Shown piece by piece: positions 20,832-30,324 of a DNA stretch of 37,070 bases. Under the pieces are notes generated by a model. It was not told the DNA's origin and ran no database searches. It saw nothing but the letters and a program-made list of their open reading frames with translations. The stretch comes from Methylothermaceae bacterium. Its GTDB lineage: Bacteria; Pseudomonadota; Gammaproteobacteria; Methylococcales; Methylothermaceae. The position numbers and the translations under genes are program-made. The stretch covers positions 1 through 37,070 of the forward strand of contig JALSGR010000313.1 in the NCBI GenBank assembly GCA_026982635.1, read 5' to 3'. Every line of letters begins with the position of its first letter. Position 1 is the stretch's first letter.

Positions 20832-21658
20832 AGGGCCTGCCACACCGGCGTCACGCCGGGCGGCAGGGGTGCCAACCGACCCAGCTCGGTCCAGGGGAAG
20901 GCGGGGTCGTGGAAGTCGGAGCCTACCGAGCCCAACAGGCGGTAGCGACGGGCGTAATCGGCGCAGGTAGCGATCTGTTCGGCGGTGCTGTTGCCGCTGA
21001 CCACCTCGATGCCGAGGCCGCCGGCGGAGCGGAAGGCGGTCAGGAAACGGCGCAGCCAGCTGGCGGTGATTCGGTAGCGCAGTGGGTGGGCCAGCACGGC
21101 GATGCCGCCGGCTTCCCGGATCCATTCCAGGGCCTGTTCCAAATCCGCCCACCGGGTGGCGACGTAGCCGGGTTTGCCCCTCACCAGATAGCGTTCGAAC
21201 GCTTCCGCCACCGACGGGGCGTAATGGCGGGCCACCAGGAAACGGGCGAAGTGGGTGCGGGTGATCATGCCGTCGCCGGCCATGTCCCGCACGGCTTCCA
21301 GACTGCCGCCGATGCCGTGCTTCTCCAGGTCGGCCGCCATCCGTTCGGCCCGCAGGTCACGCAGACGTTGCAGTTCCGCCAGCCCCCCTTTCAAGACCTC
21401 ACAGTCGGGATCGGTGCCGAGGCCGATGACGTGAAAACATTTCTTCTCCCAGGTCACCGAGATTTCCACCCCGGGGATGAGTTCTAGGGGTAGATCTTCG
21501 GCCGCCCGCCGGGCCGCGGCGATGCCGGAGACGGTGTCGTGGTCGGTGAGGGCCAGGTGGCGCACGCCGTGCGACGCGGCCCGGCGCACCAGTTCGGCCG
21601 GTGACAGGGCGCCGTCGGAGGCGGTGGAATGGCTGTGGAAGTCGTAGCCGGAACTCAC
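20828..21658 (-). CDS. PHP-domain phosphoesterase, RNase AM/YciV-like
   Basis: 276 aa; YDFHSHSTASDGALSPAELVRRA...LTDHDTVSG, PGVEISV, AHPLRY, GSDFH. Confidence 0.88.
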   Translation of the reverse strand: MSSGYDFHSHSTASDGALSPAELVRRAASHGVRHLALTDHDTVSGIAAARRAAEDLPLELIPGVEISVTWEKKCFHVIGLGTDPDCEVLKGGLAELQRLRDLRAERMAADLEKHGIGGSLEAVRDMAGDGMITRTHFARFLVARHYAPSVAEAFERYLVRGKPGYVATRWADLEQALEWIREAGGIAVLAHPLRYRITASWLRRFLTAFRSAGGLGIEVVSGNSTAEQIATCADYARRYRLLGSVGSDFHDPAFPWTELGRLAPLPPGVTPVWQAL

Positions 21659-23481
21659 GACAGGGCCTGCTGGCGTTCCCCGTAGAGCCGGGCGTACAGA
21701 CCGCCCTGGGCCATGAGATCGTCATGGCCGCCCTGTTCGCAGATTTGCCCGTCCTCGAAGACATAGACGTGATTGGCCTGGCGCACCGCGCTGAGGCGGT
21801 GGGCGACGATCAGGGTGGTGCGGCGCTCCAGGAAATCCGCCAGCGCCCGGTGGAGGCGGCGCTCGGTTTCGGTGTCCAGGGCGGAGGTCGCCTCGTCGAA
21901 GATGACCACCTTCGGGTCGGCCAGAATCATACGGGCGATAGCCAGACGCTGGCGCTGGCCCCCCGAAAGGCGCATTCCGGCGCGTCCGATGACGGTATCG
22001 AGACCGTGGGGAAGGGCCGCGACCGTGTCGCTCAATTGGGCGATCTCCAGCGCCTGCCACAGGCGGCGGTCGTCCATCTCCCGGCCCAGGGTGAGGTTGG
22101 CGCGGATGGTGTCGTGGAACAGCACCGGATGCTGGAGTACGGTCACCACGTGCTCCCGCACCACGTCCATGCCGATGCGGGTGATCGGCTCGCCGTCGTA
22201 ATACACCATGCCCCGCTGTGGGGCGTAGAGACCGATCAACACCTGGACCAGGGTGGACTTGCCCCCGCCGCTGGCGCCGACCAGGGCGACGGTTTCCCCG
22301 GCCGGAATGTCGAGGCTGACCCCTTTCAGGACCTCCTGTCCGTGGCCGTAGCGGAAATGGAGGTTTTCCACCCGAACGCCGACGGTCCGTTTGCCGAGGA
22401 AGGGATTGGCCAGATGGGGGTAGCGGGGTTCCTGCTCCAGTTCCAGAAGGCGGTTCAGGCGGGCCAGGGCGGCCTGAGCGCTGTAGAAGGCGTACTGGAT
22501 CCCCAGAAGTTCCTGGACCGGGGACATCATGAACCAGAGGTAGCCGAACACCGCCAACATCTGGCCGATGGTCAGGTCGGAGAACAGCACCATGGCCATG
22601 GCCGTGGCCCGGAACAGATCGACGCCGTGCAGGAACACCACGAAGCTGAGGCGGTTGAGGGCGTCGCTCTTCCAGGCATAGTGGGTCGCGGTCCGCCGGA
22701 CCCCGTCGGCGTGATCCGCCAGACGCTCGAAGTAATGACGTTCCCGGTTGCTGGCCCGGATTTGGTGAATGGCCTCCAGGGTTTCCGTCAGGGCCTGCTG
22801 GAAAGCTTCCAGGGCGCCGTTCTCCTTCTTTTTCAGCCGTTTGACCTGCTTTCCCAGGGCTCGGGTGAAATAGATCACCATGGGGTTGAGACAGAGGATG
22901 AACAGGGCCAGGGGCCAGTGGATCCACAGCAGGATGGCGGCGGTGCCCAGTATGGTGAGGAAGGCGATGAGCGAACGGCTGATGGTGGTGCCGAGGAAAT
23001 GGTCCAGGGTGTCGACGTCGGTGACCAGATGGGTCACCACGGTGCCGCTGCCGAGGGATTCGTATTCGGCCATCGACACCCGTTCCAGCCGCCGCAGCAG
23101 ATCGCGGCGCAACCGGTAGGTGACATCCTTGGAAATTTCCGTGAATCGGCGGGTCTGCCAGACGTTGAAGCCTAGGGCGAGCAGGCGCAGCAGAAAAGAG
23201 ACCAGCAAGATGACCGCGATGTACCACAGGGTGTCCTGCCATCGGGGGGGCAGGGGCGGTGCCGGCAACCATCGGTCGATGAAAGCGGTCACCGGGCCGC
23301 GGTGGCCGAGCAGGACCTCGTCCACCAGGGTCGGGATCAGCAACGGAACCGGGACCGCCGCCAGCGCCGCTAGCAGGGCGACCACGTGGGCACCGATCAA
23401 CTTGCGCCGGTGTTCCAGGGCCAGGCGGATCAACAAGCGCCAGTCGTAGCGGCGCGGCGGCAGGGAGACGGTCCGGGACAT
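21655..23481 (-). CDS. ABC exporter (fused permease/ATPase, MsbA-like fold)
   Basis: 608 aa; six-TM-type N-terminal half; Walker A GASGGGKST, LSGGQRQRLAIARMILADPKVVIFDEATSALD. Confidence 0.93.
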   Translation of the reverse strand: MSRTVSLPPRRYDWRLLIRLALEHRRKLIGAHVVALLAALAAVPVPLLIPTLVDEVLLGHRGPVTAFIDRWLPAPPLPPRWQDTLWYIAVILLVSFLLRLLALGFNVWQTRRFTEISKDVTYRLRRDLLRRLERVSMAEYESLGSGTVVTHLVTDVDTLDHFLGTTISRSLIAFLTILGTAAILLWIHWPLALFILCLNPMVIYFTRALGKQVKRLKKKENGALEAFQQALTETLEAIHQIRASNRERHYFERLADHADGVRRTATHYAWKSDALNRLSFVVFLHGVDLFRATAMAMVLFSDLTIGQMLAVFGYLWFMMSPVQELLGIQYAFYSAQAALARLNRLLELEQEPRYPHLANPFLGKRTVGVRVENLHFRYGHGQEVLKGVSLDIPAGETVALVGASGGGKSTLVQVLIGLYAPQRGMVYYDGEPITRIGMDVVREHVVTVLQHPVLFHDTIRANLTLGREMDDRRLWQALEIAQLSDTVAALPHGLDTVIGRAGMRLSGGQRQRLAIARMILADPKVVIFDEATSALDTETERRLHRALADFLERRTTLIVAHRLSAVRQANHVYVFEDGQICEQGGHDDLMAQGGLYARLYGERQQALS

Positions 23482-23488
23482 CGGACGG

Positions 23489-25447
23489 TCAAAAGCGCAG
23501 GCAGGGATGGATCTTGTCCACCTGGTCCGCGCTCAATTCGGCCGTCGGGGGGCTGAGACGGCGGTAGAGCGCCAGTTCTTCCAGGGACAAGGGGCCGGCG
23601 ATCCGTTCCAGTTGGGTCAATTTCAATCCCTGACGCACGAGGAAGCGGAGATAGGTGTGCCGCAACGCTTCCGGCGTGACGGTTTCCGGTTCCTGGATTT
23701 CCGCTTCCACTGCGGTGAGATACAGCATTTTGTTCACCTCGTCCTCCCGGCTGGGAAGCAGCGGCGTGTTGCCGCTGGCCGCCAACCAGGTTTTCAGGCG
23801 CGGCCCCAGTGGCAGAGGGCGGCGATGGGGAGACGGGGCGAACAGCAGATTCTGACGGAAGTCGAAATCGGTGGCGTTGATGCGGGTGATTTCGTCCGGG
23901 GTCAGGCCGCTGAGAAGCAGAGCGATCGTTTGTCGGGTCCGCAGGTCGGCGTGGGTCAGCAGGCGGTCGAGTTCGTCGCGGCTCAGCTCGCGGGGGGAGG
24001 GGCTTTCCAGTTCCGCGGCCGGTGCCGCTTGCCGTGCCAGGGAGTCGGCCGCCGGCCGGATGGCGTCGATCAGCGGACGGCCCTCCGTCTGGGGATAGAC
24101 GTGGACACCGGCGAGGGTCAGGCGGGTTTCCGGCGGATTCTCCTCGCGCCGGGTAAGGTATTCCAGCAGCCAGACCGCCAAGAGGCCGGTTCCCAGTGCC
24201 CCGAGCGTCACCAGGGCGGCGTCACGCCAATAATGGGGGCGGATCGGGTACTGGGGTCGGTAGGCCCGTTCCACCACTTCCACCTGGGGATATTTTTCCA
24301 TTTGTCTGACTTCCAGCCGGGTGATGCGATCCTGGAGCTCGCGCTGGGTTTCCTCCAATTGCGCCAGTTCCTTGATCAGCGCTTCGTGTTCGGCGAAGCG
24401 GTTGCTGAACTCGGTCGCCAGGCGTTTGTGTTCCTGCAGTTGCTTCTCGATTTCGATGACGGCCCGGCGAGCGCCGGCATAGTCCTGTTCCGCTCGGGCC
24501 AGCACGATGCGTCGTCCCCGTTCCACCAGGGAGGCGATTTTCGCCTCCACCTCCCTGAGCTGCTCGGGAATCTTGCGGTAGGCGGGATTGAGGCGGATGT
24601 ATTCCGGGGTGAAGCGCTGCTGCAGTTCGGTCAGCCGTTCTCGCAGGGCCTGGGCCCGTTCCTCCAGCATGGCCAGCACCCGCTTGTCCTCGTCGGGTAC
24701 CACCGGCTTGCCGCGCTCGATCGCTTCCCGGATGGCGTCCAGATGGGCCTTGGCCTTCACCGCCGCTTCGTTGGCGTCGTTGAGGGAGCGGGTCAATCCC
24801 TTGAGGCGGGCGAGGGTCGCGTTTTCACTGCGTTCCAGCGAGGCGATGTCGTGGCGGCGACGGAATTCGTCCAGGGTTTTCCGCTTGGCGACGATCTTTC
24901 CCTCCAGGGTGGCTAGTTGCCGCCGCAGGGCGTCGAGGGTGGCCCCGGTGGTCGCCTGAATCTCCCGGGCACGGGTTTCCATGTACACGTCGATCCACGT
25001 GTTGACCAGCGGCGCCAGCAGGTCCCGGTCGGTGCCCTCGGCGCGCAGTTTCACCAGATTGGTGTCCGGGACCGGTTCCACGCTCAGCATCCCCTTGAGA
25101 TCGGCGGGAGTGATCCCTTCCGGCAATAGGCCCTGCCATTCCAGGCGGTTCAGGGTCTCCACCAGCAGGGGTTGGCCGGTCAGCAGCACCCGCTGGATCG
25201 CCACGTGCTGGGGATCGACGACGATTTCGCTCTGATCGGCGGCGGGCGGCGGCGTGGTGAGCAGGGAGGCGCTGGCTTGGTATACCGGGGAACGCAGGAA
25301 CACGATCAGCAGACCCACCGCCAGCACGATGCCGCTGACCACGGCGAAGACCCGCAGTCGTCTCGACCGGTACCAGGGGATTGCAGGTGGGGCAGGCGTT
25401 TCCGGTTGCTCCGGTCCCGACAGGCGTTCGATATGAAGCTGGGCCAT
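23489..25447 (-). CDS. Wzz/GumC-type polysaccharide co-polymerase with C-terminal degenerate tyrosine-recombinase-like domain
   Basis: 652 aa; N-terminal TM (RVFAVVSGIVLAVGLLIVFLRSPVYQASASLLTT), long coiled coil, YPQVEVVERAYRPQYPIRPHYWRDAALVTLGALGTGLLAVWLLEYLTRREE (second TM), then the C-terminal LSRDELDRLL...LLLSGLTPDEITRINATDFDF...TPEALRHTYLRFLVRQG. Confidence 0.8.
   Translation of the reverse strand: MAQLHIERLSGPEQPETPAPPAIPWYRSRRLRVFAVVSGIVLAVGLLIVFLRSPVYQASASLLTTPPPAADQSEIVVDPQHVAIQRVLLTGQPLLVETLNRLEWQGLLPEGITPADLKGMLSVEPVPDTNLVKLRAEGTDRDLLAPLVNTWIDVYMETRAREIQATTGATLDALRRQLATLEGKIVAKRKTLDEFRRRHDIASLERSENATLARLKGLTRSLNDANEAAVKAKAHLDAIREAIERGKPVVPDEDKRVLAMLEERAQALRERLTELQQRFTPEYIRLNPAYRKIPEQLREVEAKIASLVERGRRIVLARAEQDYAGARRAVIEIEKQLQEHKRLATEFSNRFAEHEALIKELAQLEETQRELQDRITRLEVRQMEKYPQVEVVERAYRPQYPIRPHYWRDAALVTLGALGTGLLAVWLLEYLTRREENPPETRLTLAGVHVYPQTEGRPLIDAIRPAADSLARQAAPAAELESPSPRELSRDELDRLLTHADLRTRQTIALLLSGLTPDEITRINATDFDFRQNLLFAPSPHRRPLPLGPRLKTWLAASGNTPLLPSREDEVNKMLYLTAVEAEIQEPETVTPEALRHTYLRFLVRQGLKLTQLERIAGPLSLEELALYRRLSPPTAELSADQVDKIHPCLRF
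23495..24003 (-). other. Integrase-like C-terminal domain within the Wzz/GumC-like CDS
   Basis: Pattern match to tyrosine recombinases: SGLTPDEI (TGLRxSEL position), RRPLPLGPRLKTWL (R-x-VPL), TPEALRHTYLRFLVRQG (tpHxLRHTxat.l...G), IAGPLSLEELALYRRL (LGHssi.tt..Y). Confidence 0.6.
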
Positions 25448-25464
25448 GGGTCGCCTCGCGGTGT

Positions 25465-26544
25465 TCAGGGTAACAGCGCCAGCAGATGGTGCAGCCGGGC
25501 CTCCAAAGCCCGGGCGCTCGACGCCCGCACGGTGGCGTGGCCCACCTTCCGCCCCGGACGCTCCGCCTTGCCGTAGAAGTGGCAGTGAACCCCCGGTTGC
25601 TCCAGCACGTCAGCCAGGGTGGGGAGAACGCCGATGAAATTCACCATGGCGGCATGTCCCACCGGTTCCGTGTCCCCCAGGGGGAGATCCAGGATGGCGC
25701 GCAGGTGATTCTCGAACTGGCTGATTTCGCTTCCCTCGATGGTCCAGTGCCCCGAGTTGTGCACTCTCGGCGCCATTTCGTTGGCGAGCAGCCGGCCCTG
25801 GACCTCGAACATTTCCAAGGCAAGGACACCGACGTAGTCCAAATGTTCCAGCAGACGGCGGGCGTAGTCTTGCGCCGTGGCCGTCTGGGAGTCCCCGGGG
25901 CGGCAGCGGGCCACGTGGAGAATGCCGTCTTTGTGAACGTTCTCGCTCAAAGGATAGAACGCCGTGTCGCCGTTGCGGCGGCGCACCGCGATCATGGACA
26001 CTTCCCGCTGGAAGGGGATGAAGCTTTCCCCGATCAAGGGTTGGCCGCCGAGTTCCCGCCAAGCCCGTTCCATGTCGGCGGCGGTTCGCACCAGGATCTG
26101 TCCCTTGCCGTCGTAGCCGAAGCGGCGGGTTTTGACCAGGAACGGCCAGCCCAGGGTTTTGGGGGCTTCCCCCAGATCGCCTTCGTCGTCGATAGGGAGG
26201 AACTTGGCGGTAGGGATGTCGAGACGGCGGAACAGGTTTTTTTCCCGCAGCCGGTCCCGGCTTTCCGCCAGCGCTTGCAACGGAGGATGAATGCGGGTGC
26301 GCCCTTCCAGTTCCTCCAGTCCTTCCAAGGAGACGTTCTCGAATTCGTAGGTGATGACGTCGCAATCCTCGGCCATCCGGGCCAGGGCGTCGCGGTCGTC
26401 GTAGGGGGCGCAGATGTGATCGGCCAGGGGAGCGGCGCAGGCGTCCCGGGCCGGATCCAGCACGGTGAAACGCAGCCCCAGGGGATAGCCCGCCAGGATC
26501 AGCATACGCGCCAATTGCCCTCCGCCGATGATACCCACCCTCAT
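25465..26544 (-). CDS. purK: 5-(carboxyamino)imidazole ribonucleotide synthase
   Basis: 359 aa; [48 protein letters not shown]. Confidence 0.97.
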   Translation of the reverse strand: MRVGIIGGGQLARMLILAGYPLGLRFTVLDPARDACAAPLADHICAPYDDRDALARMAEDCDVITYEFENVSLEGLEELEGRTRIHPPLQALAESRDRLREKNLFRRLDIPTAKFLPIDDEGDLGEAPKTLGWPFLVKTRRFGYDGKGQILVRTAADMERAWRELGGQPLIGESFIPFQREVSMIAVRRRNGDTAFYPLSENVHKDGILHVARCRPGDSQTATAQDYARRLLEHLDYVGVLALEMFEVQGRLLANEMAPRVHNSGHWTIEGSEISQFENHLRAILDLPLGDTEPVGHAAMVNFIGVLPTLADVLEQPGVHCHFYGKAERPGRKVGHATVRASSARALEARLHHLLALLP

Positions 26545-27047
26545 GGCTGTTCCCCCCGGGGATCGGGATGGGCCAGGACCGCTTCGGTCTGGCGCTGCCG
26601 GAAGGTTTCCAGGGCGGTGCCTACTTCCGGATATTTCCCGGCGAGGATGGCCGCCGCCAGCAAAGCGGCGTTGGTGGCGCCGGCGCGGCCGATGGCGAGG
26701 GTGGCGACGGGAATGCCGGCGGGCATCTGCACGATGGACAAGAGGGAGTCGAGGCCGTTGAGGGCCTTGGACGGCACCGGGACTCCCAGCACCGGCAGCG
26801 TGGTCTTGGCGGCCACCATGCCGGGAAGATGGGCGGCTCCGCCGGCCCCGGCGATGATGACCTGGAGTCCCCGTTGCTTGGCTTTGCCGGCATAGTCGAA
26901 AAGCAGGTCCGGCGTGCGATGGGCCGAGACCACCCGGACTTCGAAGGGAATCGCCAGTTGCTCCAGTATGTCGGCGGCGTGATGCATGGTTTCCCAGTCG
27001 GACTGGGAGCCCATGATCACCCCCACCAGCGGTTTGCTCTGCATCAT
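26541..27047 (-). CDS. purE: 5-(carboxyamino)imidazole ribonucleotide mutase
   Basis: 168 aa; [40 protein letters not shown]. Confidence 0.97.
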   Translation of the reverse strand: MMQSKPLVGVIMGSQSDWETMHHAADILEQLAIPFEVRVVSAHRTPDLLFDYAGKAKQRGLQVIIAGAGGAAHLPGMVAAKTTLPVLGVPVPSKALNGLDSLLSIVQMPAGIPVATLAIGRAGATNAALLAAAILAGKYPEVGTALETFRQRQTEAVLAHPDPRGEQP

Positions 27048-27209
27048 CTTCTTCGGTTCGCGGCTGTCGTTGGCTTGCTCCGGTTTGTTATTATGACAAA
27101 TCCCGTGTGCGAATGCGTGATCGCGCGGGCGGTCGCTTGATAATTTCCGCCATCGTCCTCACATAAGGGAACGTTCAAAAAATACTGCCGACAAAGGGAG
27201 ATTCGACCG

Positions 27210-27659
27210 ATGACCATCATGGGTATAAGCCAGTTCGAACGTTTTTTCCGTCAGGCCGCCTCTCTGGACGTGGACAAATCGGATCTGAAGCGGATGTCCG
27301 ACTTCCTCAATCAGAAGTTGTACGACCTGCTGATCATCGGGGTGGCCAAGGCCAAGGCCAACGGCCGGGATGTCATCCAGGTCCACGACCTGCCGATCAC
27401 CAAGGGGCTGCAGGAAAGCATCCACCGCTTCCGCGATCTGGAGATCGCCCTGGAACTGGAGCCGATCCTGGCCCAGCTGGCGACCCTGCCGCCGCTGGAT
27501 CTGGCCTACAGCGACGAAGTGGAGGCCAAGCTTCCCGAGATCGTCGGTGGCTTGACCTACGCGCTGGCCCAAAGCTTCAAGATCATCGATCCGAGCGTGA
27601 AGAACCCGGTCACCGAACACTGGGATCGGGCGATCGCGATTTTCGATCTGTTGCTGTGA
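27210..27659 (+). CDS. DUF1931 family (histone-fold) protein
   Basis: 149 aa; QFERFFRQAASLDVDKSDLKRMSDFLNQKLYDLLIIGVAKAKANGRDVIQVHDLPITKGLQESIHRFRDLEIALELEPILAQLATLPPLDL...NPVTEHWDRAIAIFDLLL, matching recalled Aquifex/Thermus DUF1931 proteins with a doublet histone fold. Confidence 0.83.
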   Translation: MTIMGISQFERFFRQAASLDVDKSDLKRMSDFLNQKLYDLLIIGVAKAKANGRDVIQVHDLPITKGLQESIHRFRDLEIALELEPILAQLATLPPLDLAYSDEVEAKLPEIVGGLTYALAQSFKIIDPSVKNPVTEHWDRAIAIFDLLL

Positions 27660-27680
27660 CCGGTAGCTGCCGGCGTTCCG

Positions 27681-27705
27681 AAAAGCCCGCGAATGCGGGC
27701 TTTTT
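27681..27705 (+). terminator. Rho-independent terminator
   Basis: aaaagcccgc-gaat-gcgggcttttt: GC-rich perfect stem followed by T-rich tract, 20 nt after the DUF1931 stop. Confidence 0.88.
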
Positions 27706-27756
27706 CGTTTGTTTTTCTAAGATATAATTCCAAAGTCATCGACTCGGGGATTGATC

Positions 27757-28380
27757 GTGCTGGAGATCATCGAGGCCGGCGGTTGGCTCATGTGGCCTAT
27801 CCTGGCCTGTTCCGTACTGGCGACCGCCATCGTCTGCGAGCGCTTCTGGAGCCTGCGGAGCAAGCGCATCATTCCTCCCCATCTGGTCACCGAGGTATGG
27901 CGCCTGTACCGCCAGGGGGAGCTCGATGCCGCCCGGTTGCGCCAATTGCAAAGCAGTTCGCCGCTGGGCGCCATTCTGGCCGCCGGTCTGGCCAATCACC
28001 GGTACGGGCGCGAAGTCATGAAGGAAGCCATCGAGGACGTCGGCCGTCAGGTGGCTCACGAACTGGAGCGTTTCCTGGATCTTTTGGGCACCATCGCCTC
28101 GGTCAGTCCGTTGCTGGGGCTGCTGGGGACCGTGATGGGCATGATCAAGGTGTTCAGCGCCATCACCGCCGCCGGCGTCGGTGATCCCAAGGTGCTGGCG
28201 GGAGGCATCTCCGAAGCGCTGATCACCACGGCGGCCGGTTTGTCGGTGGCGATTCCGGCCCTGATCTTCCACCGTCATTTCCAGGCCAAGGTGATCGACC
28301 TGGTGCTGCGGATGGAAAACGAATCGTTGCGCTTCATCGAGATCATGCACAGCCGCTCGGAAGCGGAGCAAGAAGCGTGA
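27757..28380 (+). CDS. exbB: MotA/TolQ/ExbB proton channel family protein
   Basis: LEIIEAGGWLMWPILACSVLATAIVCERFWSLR; DLLGTIASVSPLLGLLGTVMGMIKVFSAI. Start GTG 27757 (ORF track uses TTG 27751). Confidence 0.9.
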   Translation: MLEIIEAGGWLMWPILACSVLATAIVCERFWSLRSKRIIPPHLVTEVWRLYRQGELDAARLRQLQSSSPLGAILAAGLANHRYGREVMKEAIEDVGRQVAHELERFLDLLGTIASVSPLLGLLGTVMGMIKVFSAITAAGVGDPKVLAGGISEALITTAAGLSVAIPALIFHRHFQAKVIDLVLRMENESLRFIEIMHSRSEAEQEA

Positions 28381-28793
28381 ATTTCCGCCGGCATCGCCGT
28401 GAGCGCATCGAACTCGGCCTGACGCCGCTGATCGACGTGGTGTTCTTGTTGCTGATCTTCTTCATGGTCACGACCACGTTCCAGCGCGAGGCGGCTCTGA
28501 AGATAGAACTGCCCAGGGCCCAGGGGGTTCAGGAACCCAGACGCCAGGTGCTCGAAGTGGTCGTCGACGCCGAAGGTCGCTACTACATCGACCACCACGA
28601 ACTGATCAACACCCGAATCGAAACCCTCAAGAAGGCCATGCGCCGGGCTTTGCGGCCGGACACCCGCCCGGTGGTGGTCATCGCCGCCGACAGGCGTACC
28701 CCCCATCAGGCGGTGATCCGAGTGCTGGACGCCGCCCGGCAATTGGGTCTGAACCACGTTTCCTTCGCTACGGAAACGCGCGGTGAAAGGTGA
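28377..28793 (+). CDS. exbD: ExbD/TolR family biopolymer transport protein
   Basis: 138 aa; LTPLIDVVFLLLIFFMVTTTF TM with Asp; ADRRTPHQAVIRVLDAARQLGLNHVSFAT. GTG start. Confidence 0.93.
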   Translation: MNFRRHRRERIELGLTPLIDVVFLLLIFFMVTTTFQREAALKIELPRAQGVQEPRRQVLEVVVDAEGRYYIDHHELINTRIETLKKAMRRALRPDTRPVVVIAADRRTPHQAVIRVLDAARQLGLNHVSFATETRGER

Positions 28794-28796
28794 GTC

Positions 28797-28985
28797 ATGG
28801 ACAAGAAACTGCTGGAAATTCTGGTATGCCCTTTGTGCAAGGGCAAGCTGATCTACGATGCCGAGGCGGAAGAATTGATCTGCAAGGCGGACCGTCTGGC
28901 GTTCCCCATCCGGGACGACATCCCGGTGATGCTCGAGGAAGAGGCGCGCAAGCTTAGTCTGGAAGAATACGACCGGCTCAAATGA
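28797..28985 (+). CDS. Trm112/YcaR family protein
   Basis: 62 aa; [51 protein letters not shown]. Confidence 0.95.
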   Translation: MDKKLLEILVCPLCKGKLIYDAEAEELICKADRLAFPIRDDIPVMLEEEARKLSLEEYDRLK

Positions 28986-29743
28986 CGGCATTCAAAATCG
29001 TCATCCCCGCCCGCCATGCCTCCTCCCGGCTGCCGGGAAAACCCCTGCTGGAACTGGCGGGGAAACCGATGATCGTCCACGTCTGTGAGCAGGCCCTGAA
29101 AGCCGGGGCCGACGAGGTGGTCCTGGCCACCGACGATCCTCGGATCGCGGAAGCGGCCCGGGTGACCGGGGTGAAGACGCTGTTGACGGCGGCCGCCCAT
29201 CACAGTGGCACCGAACGGATCGAGGAAGTCGCCCGGCGGTTGCAGTGGAAGGCGGACGACATCGTGGTCAACTGGCAGGGGGACGAACCCTTGCTGGAGC
29301 CGGCGCTGGTGCGCCATCTGGCCCGGTCGCTGGCCGATCATCCCGATGCCGTGGTGGCGACCCTCGCGGCACCGGCCACGGAAGCGGAGGTTTTCAATCC
29401 CCATGCCGTGAAGGTGGTCCTGGATCAGGCCGGTTACGCCCTCTACTTCAGCCGGGCTCCGATCCCCTGGCACCGGGACGGGTTCGCCGATACCGACCCG
29501 AAGCTGGTAAGGGAGCAGTATTGGCGCCACATCGGCGTGTATGCCTATCGGGTCGGCCTGTTGCACCGTTATGTGGCCTGGCCGCCGGCGCCGCTGGAGC
29601 GGTTGGAATCCCTTGAACAATTGCGGATCCTGTGGCACGGTGAGCGTATCGTCGTGCTTACCGTGCCCCACGCTCCGGAACCGGGGGTGGACACGCCGGA
29701 GGATCTCGACCGGGTCGATCGGCTGTTGCGGGTGCGCGGATAG
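28982..29743 (+). CDS. kdsB: 3-deoxy-manno-octulosonate cytidylyltransferase
   Basis: 253 aa; [51 protein letters not shown]. Confidence 0.97.
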   Translation: MTAFKIVIPARHASSRLPGKPLLELAGKPMIVHVCEQALKAGADEVVLATDDPRIAEAARVTGVKTLLTAAAHHSGTERIEEVARRLQWKADDIVVNWQGDEPLLEPALVRHLARSLADHPDAVVATLAAPATEAEVFNPHAVKVVLDQAGYALYFSRAPIPWHRDGFADTDPKLVREQYWRHIGVYAYRVGLLHRYVAWPPAPLERLESLEQLRILWHGERIVVLTVPHAPEPGVDTPEDLDRVDRLLRVRG

Positions 29744-29759
29744 GTGAACCGGAGGTGGA

Positions 29760-30251
29760 ATGATGATGATGCGGATACTGTTTGTGTGCATGGGGAACAT
29801 TTGCCGTTCACCCATGGCCCAGGGCGTCTTCGAAAAGTTGCTGGGCGAGCATGGCCTGAGCGATCGGGTGCTGGTGGACTCGGCCGGCACCCATGCCTAT
29901 CACTTGGGCAAGGCGCCGGATGAGCGCGCCGTGCGCGCCGCCCGCGAACGGGGTGTCGAAATCGCCCACCTGCGTGCCCGCCAGGTGGAACCGGGCGATT
30001 TCGACGAATACGACCTCGTGGTGGTGATGGATGAGCAAAATTACGACGCCCTGCGTTTCATCAGTGCCGAACGCCATCGGCACAAGCTGAAATTCCTGCT
30101 CGACTACGCCCCCCATCTGAAAACGCGCAATCTGCCCGATCCCTATTATGGGACCGACATGGGGTTCGAGCGGGTGCTGGACATGATCGAAGACGCCTGC
30201 ACCGGCCTCCTGCAGCATTTGCAGGAACGGATGGGGAGGCGGATTTCATGA
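29760..30251 (+). CDS. Low-molecular-weight protein-tyrosine phosphatase
   Basis: 163 aa; LFVCMGNICRSPMAQGVF (CxxxxxR S), NLPDPYYG. Confidence 0.95.
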   Translation: MMMMRILFVCMGNICRSPMAQGVFEKLLGEHGLSDRVLVDSAGTHAYHLGKAPDERAVRAARERGVEIAHLRARQVEPGDFDEYDLVVVMDEQNYDALRFISAERHRHKLKFLLDYAPHLKTRNLPDPYYGTDMGFERVLDMIEDACTGLLQHLQERMGRRIS

Positions 30252-30324
30252 ATGACGGTTTGGCGGGGGGCGGCTCGGGGGAACGAGGTAGGCTCGAACA
30301 CCGCGTCACCCGCTGAAAGCGGTC

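Noticed and set aside
19410-21152. 580-aa minus-strand ORF opposite purD
   Set aside because: Antisense to purD; its frame does not match the PHP gene and it has no recognisable domain.
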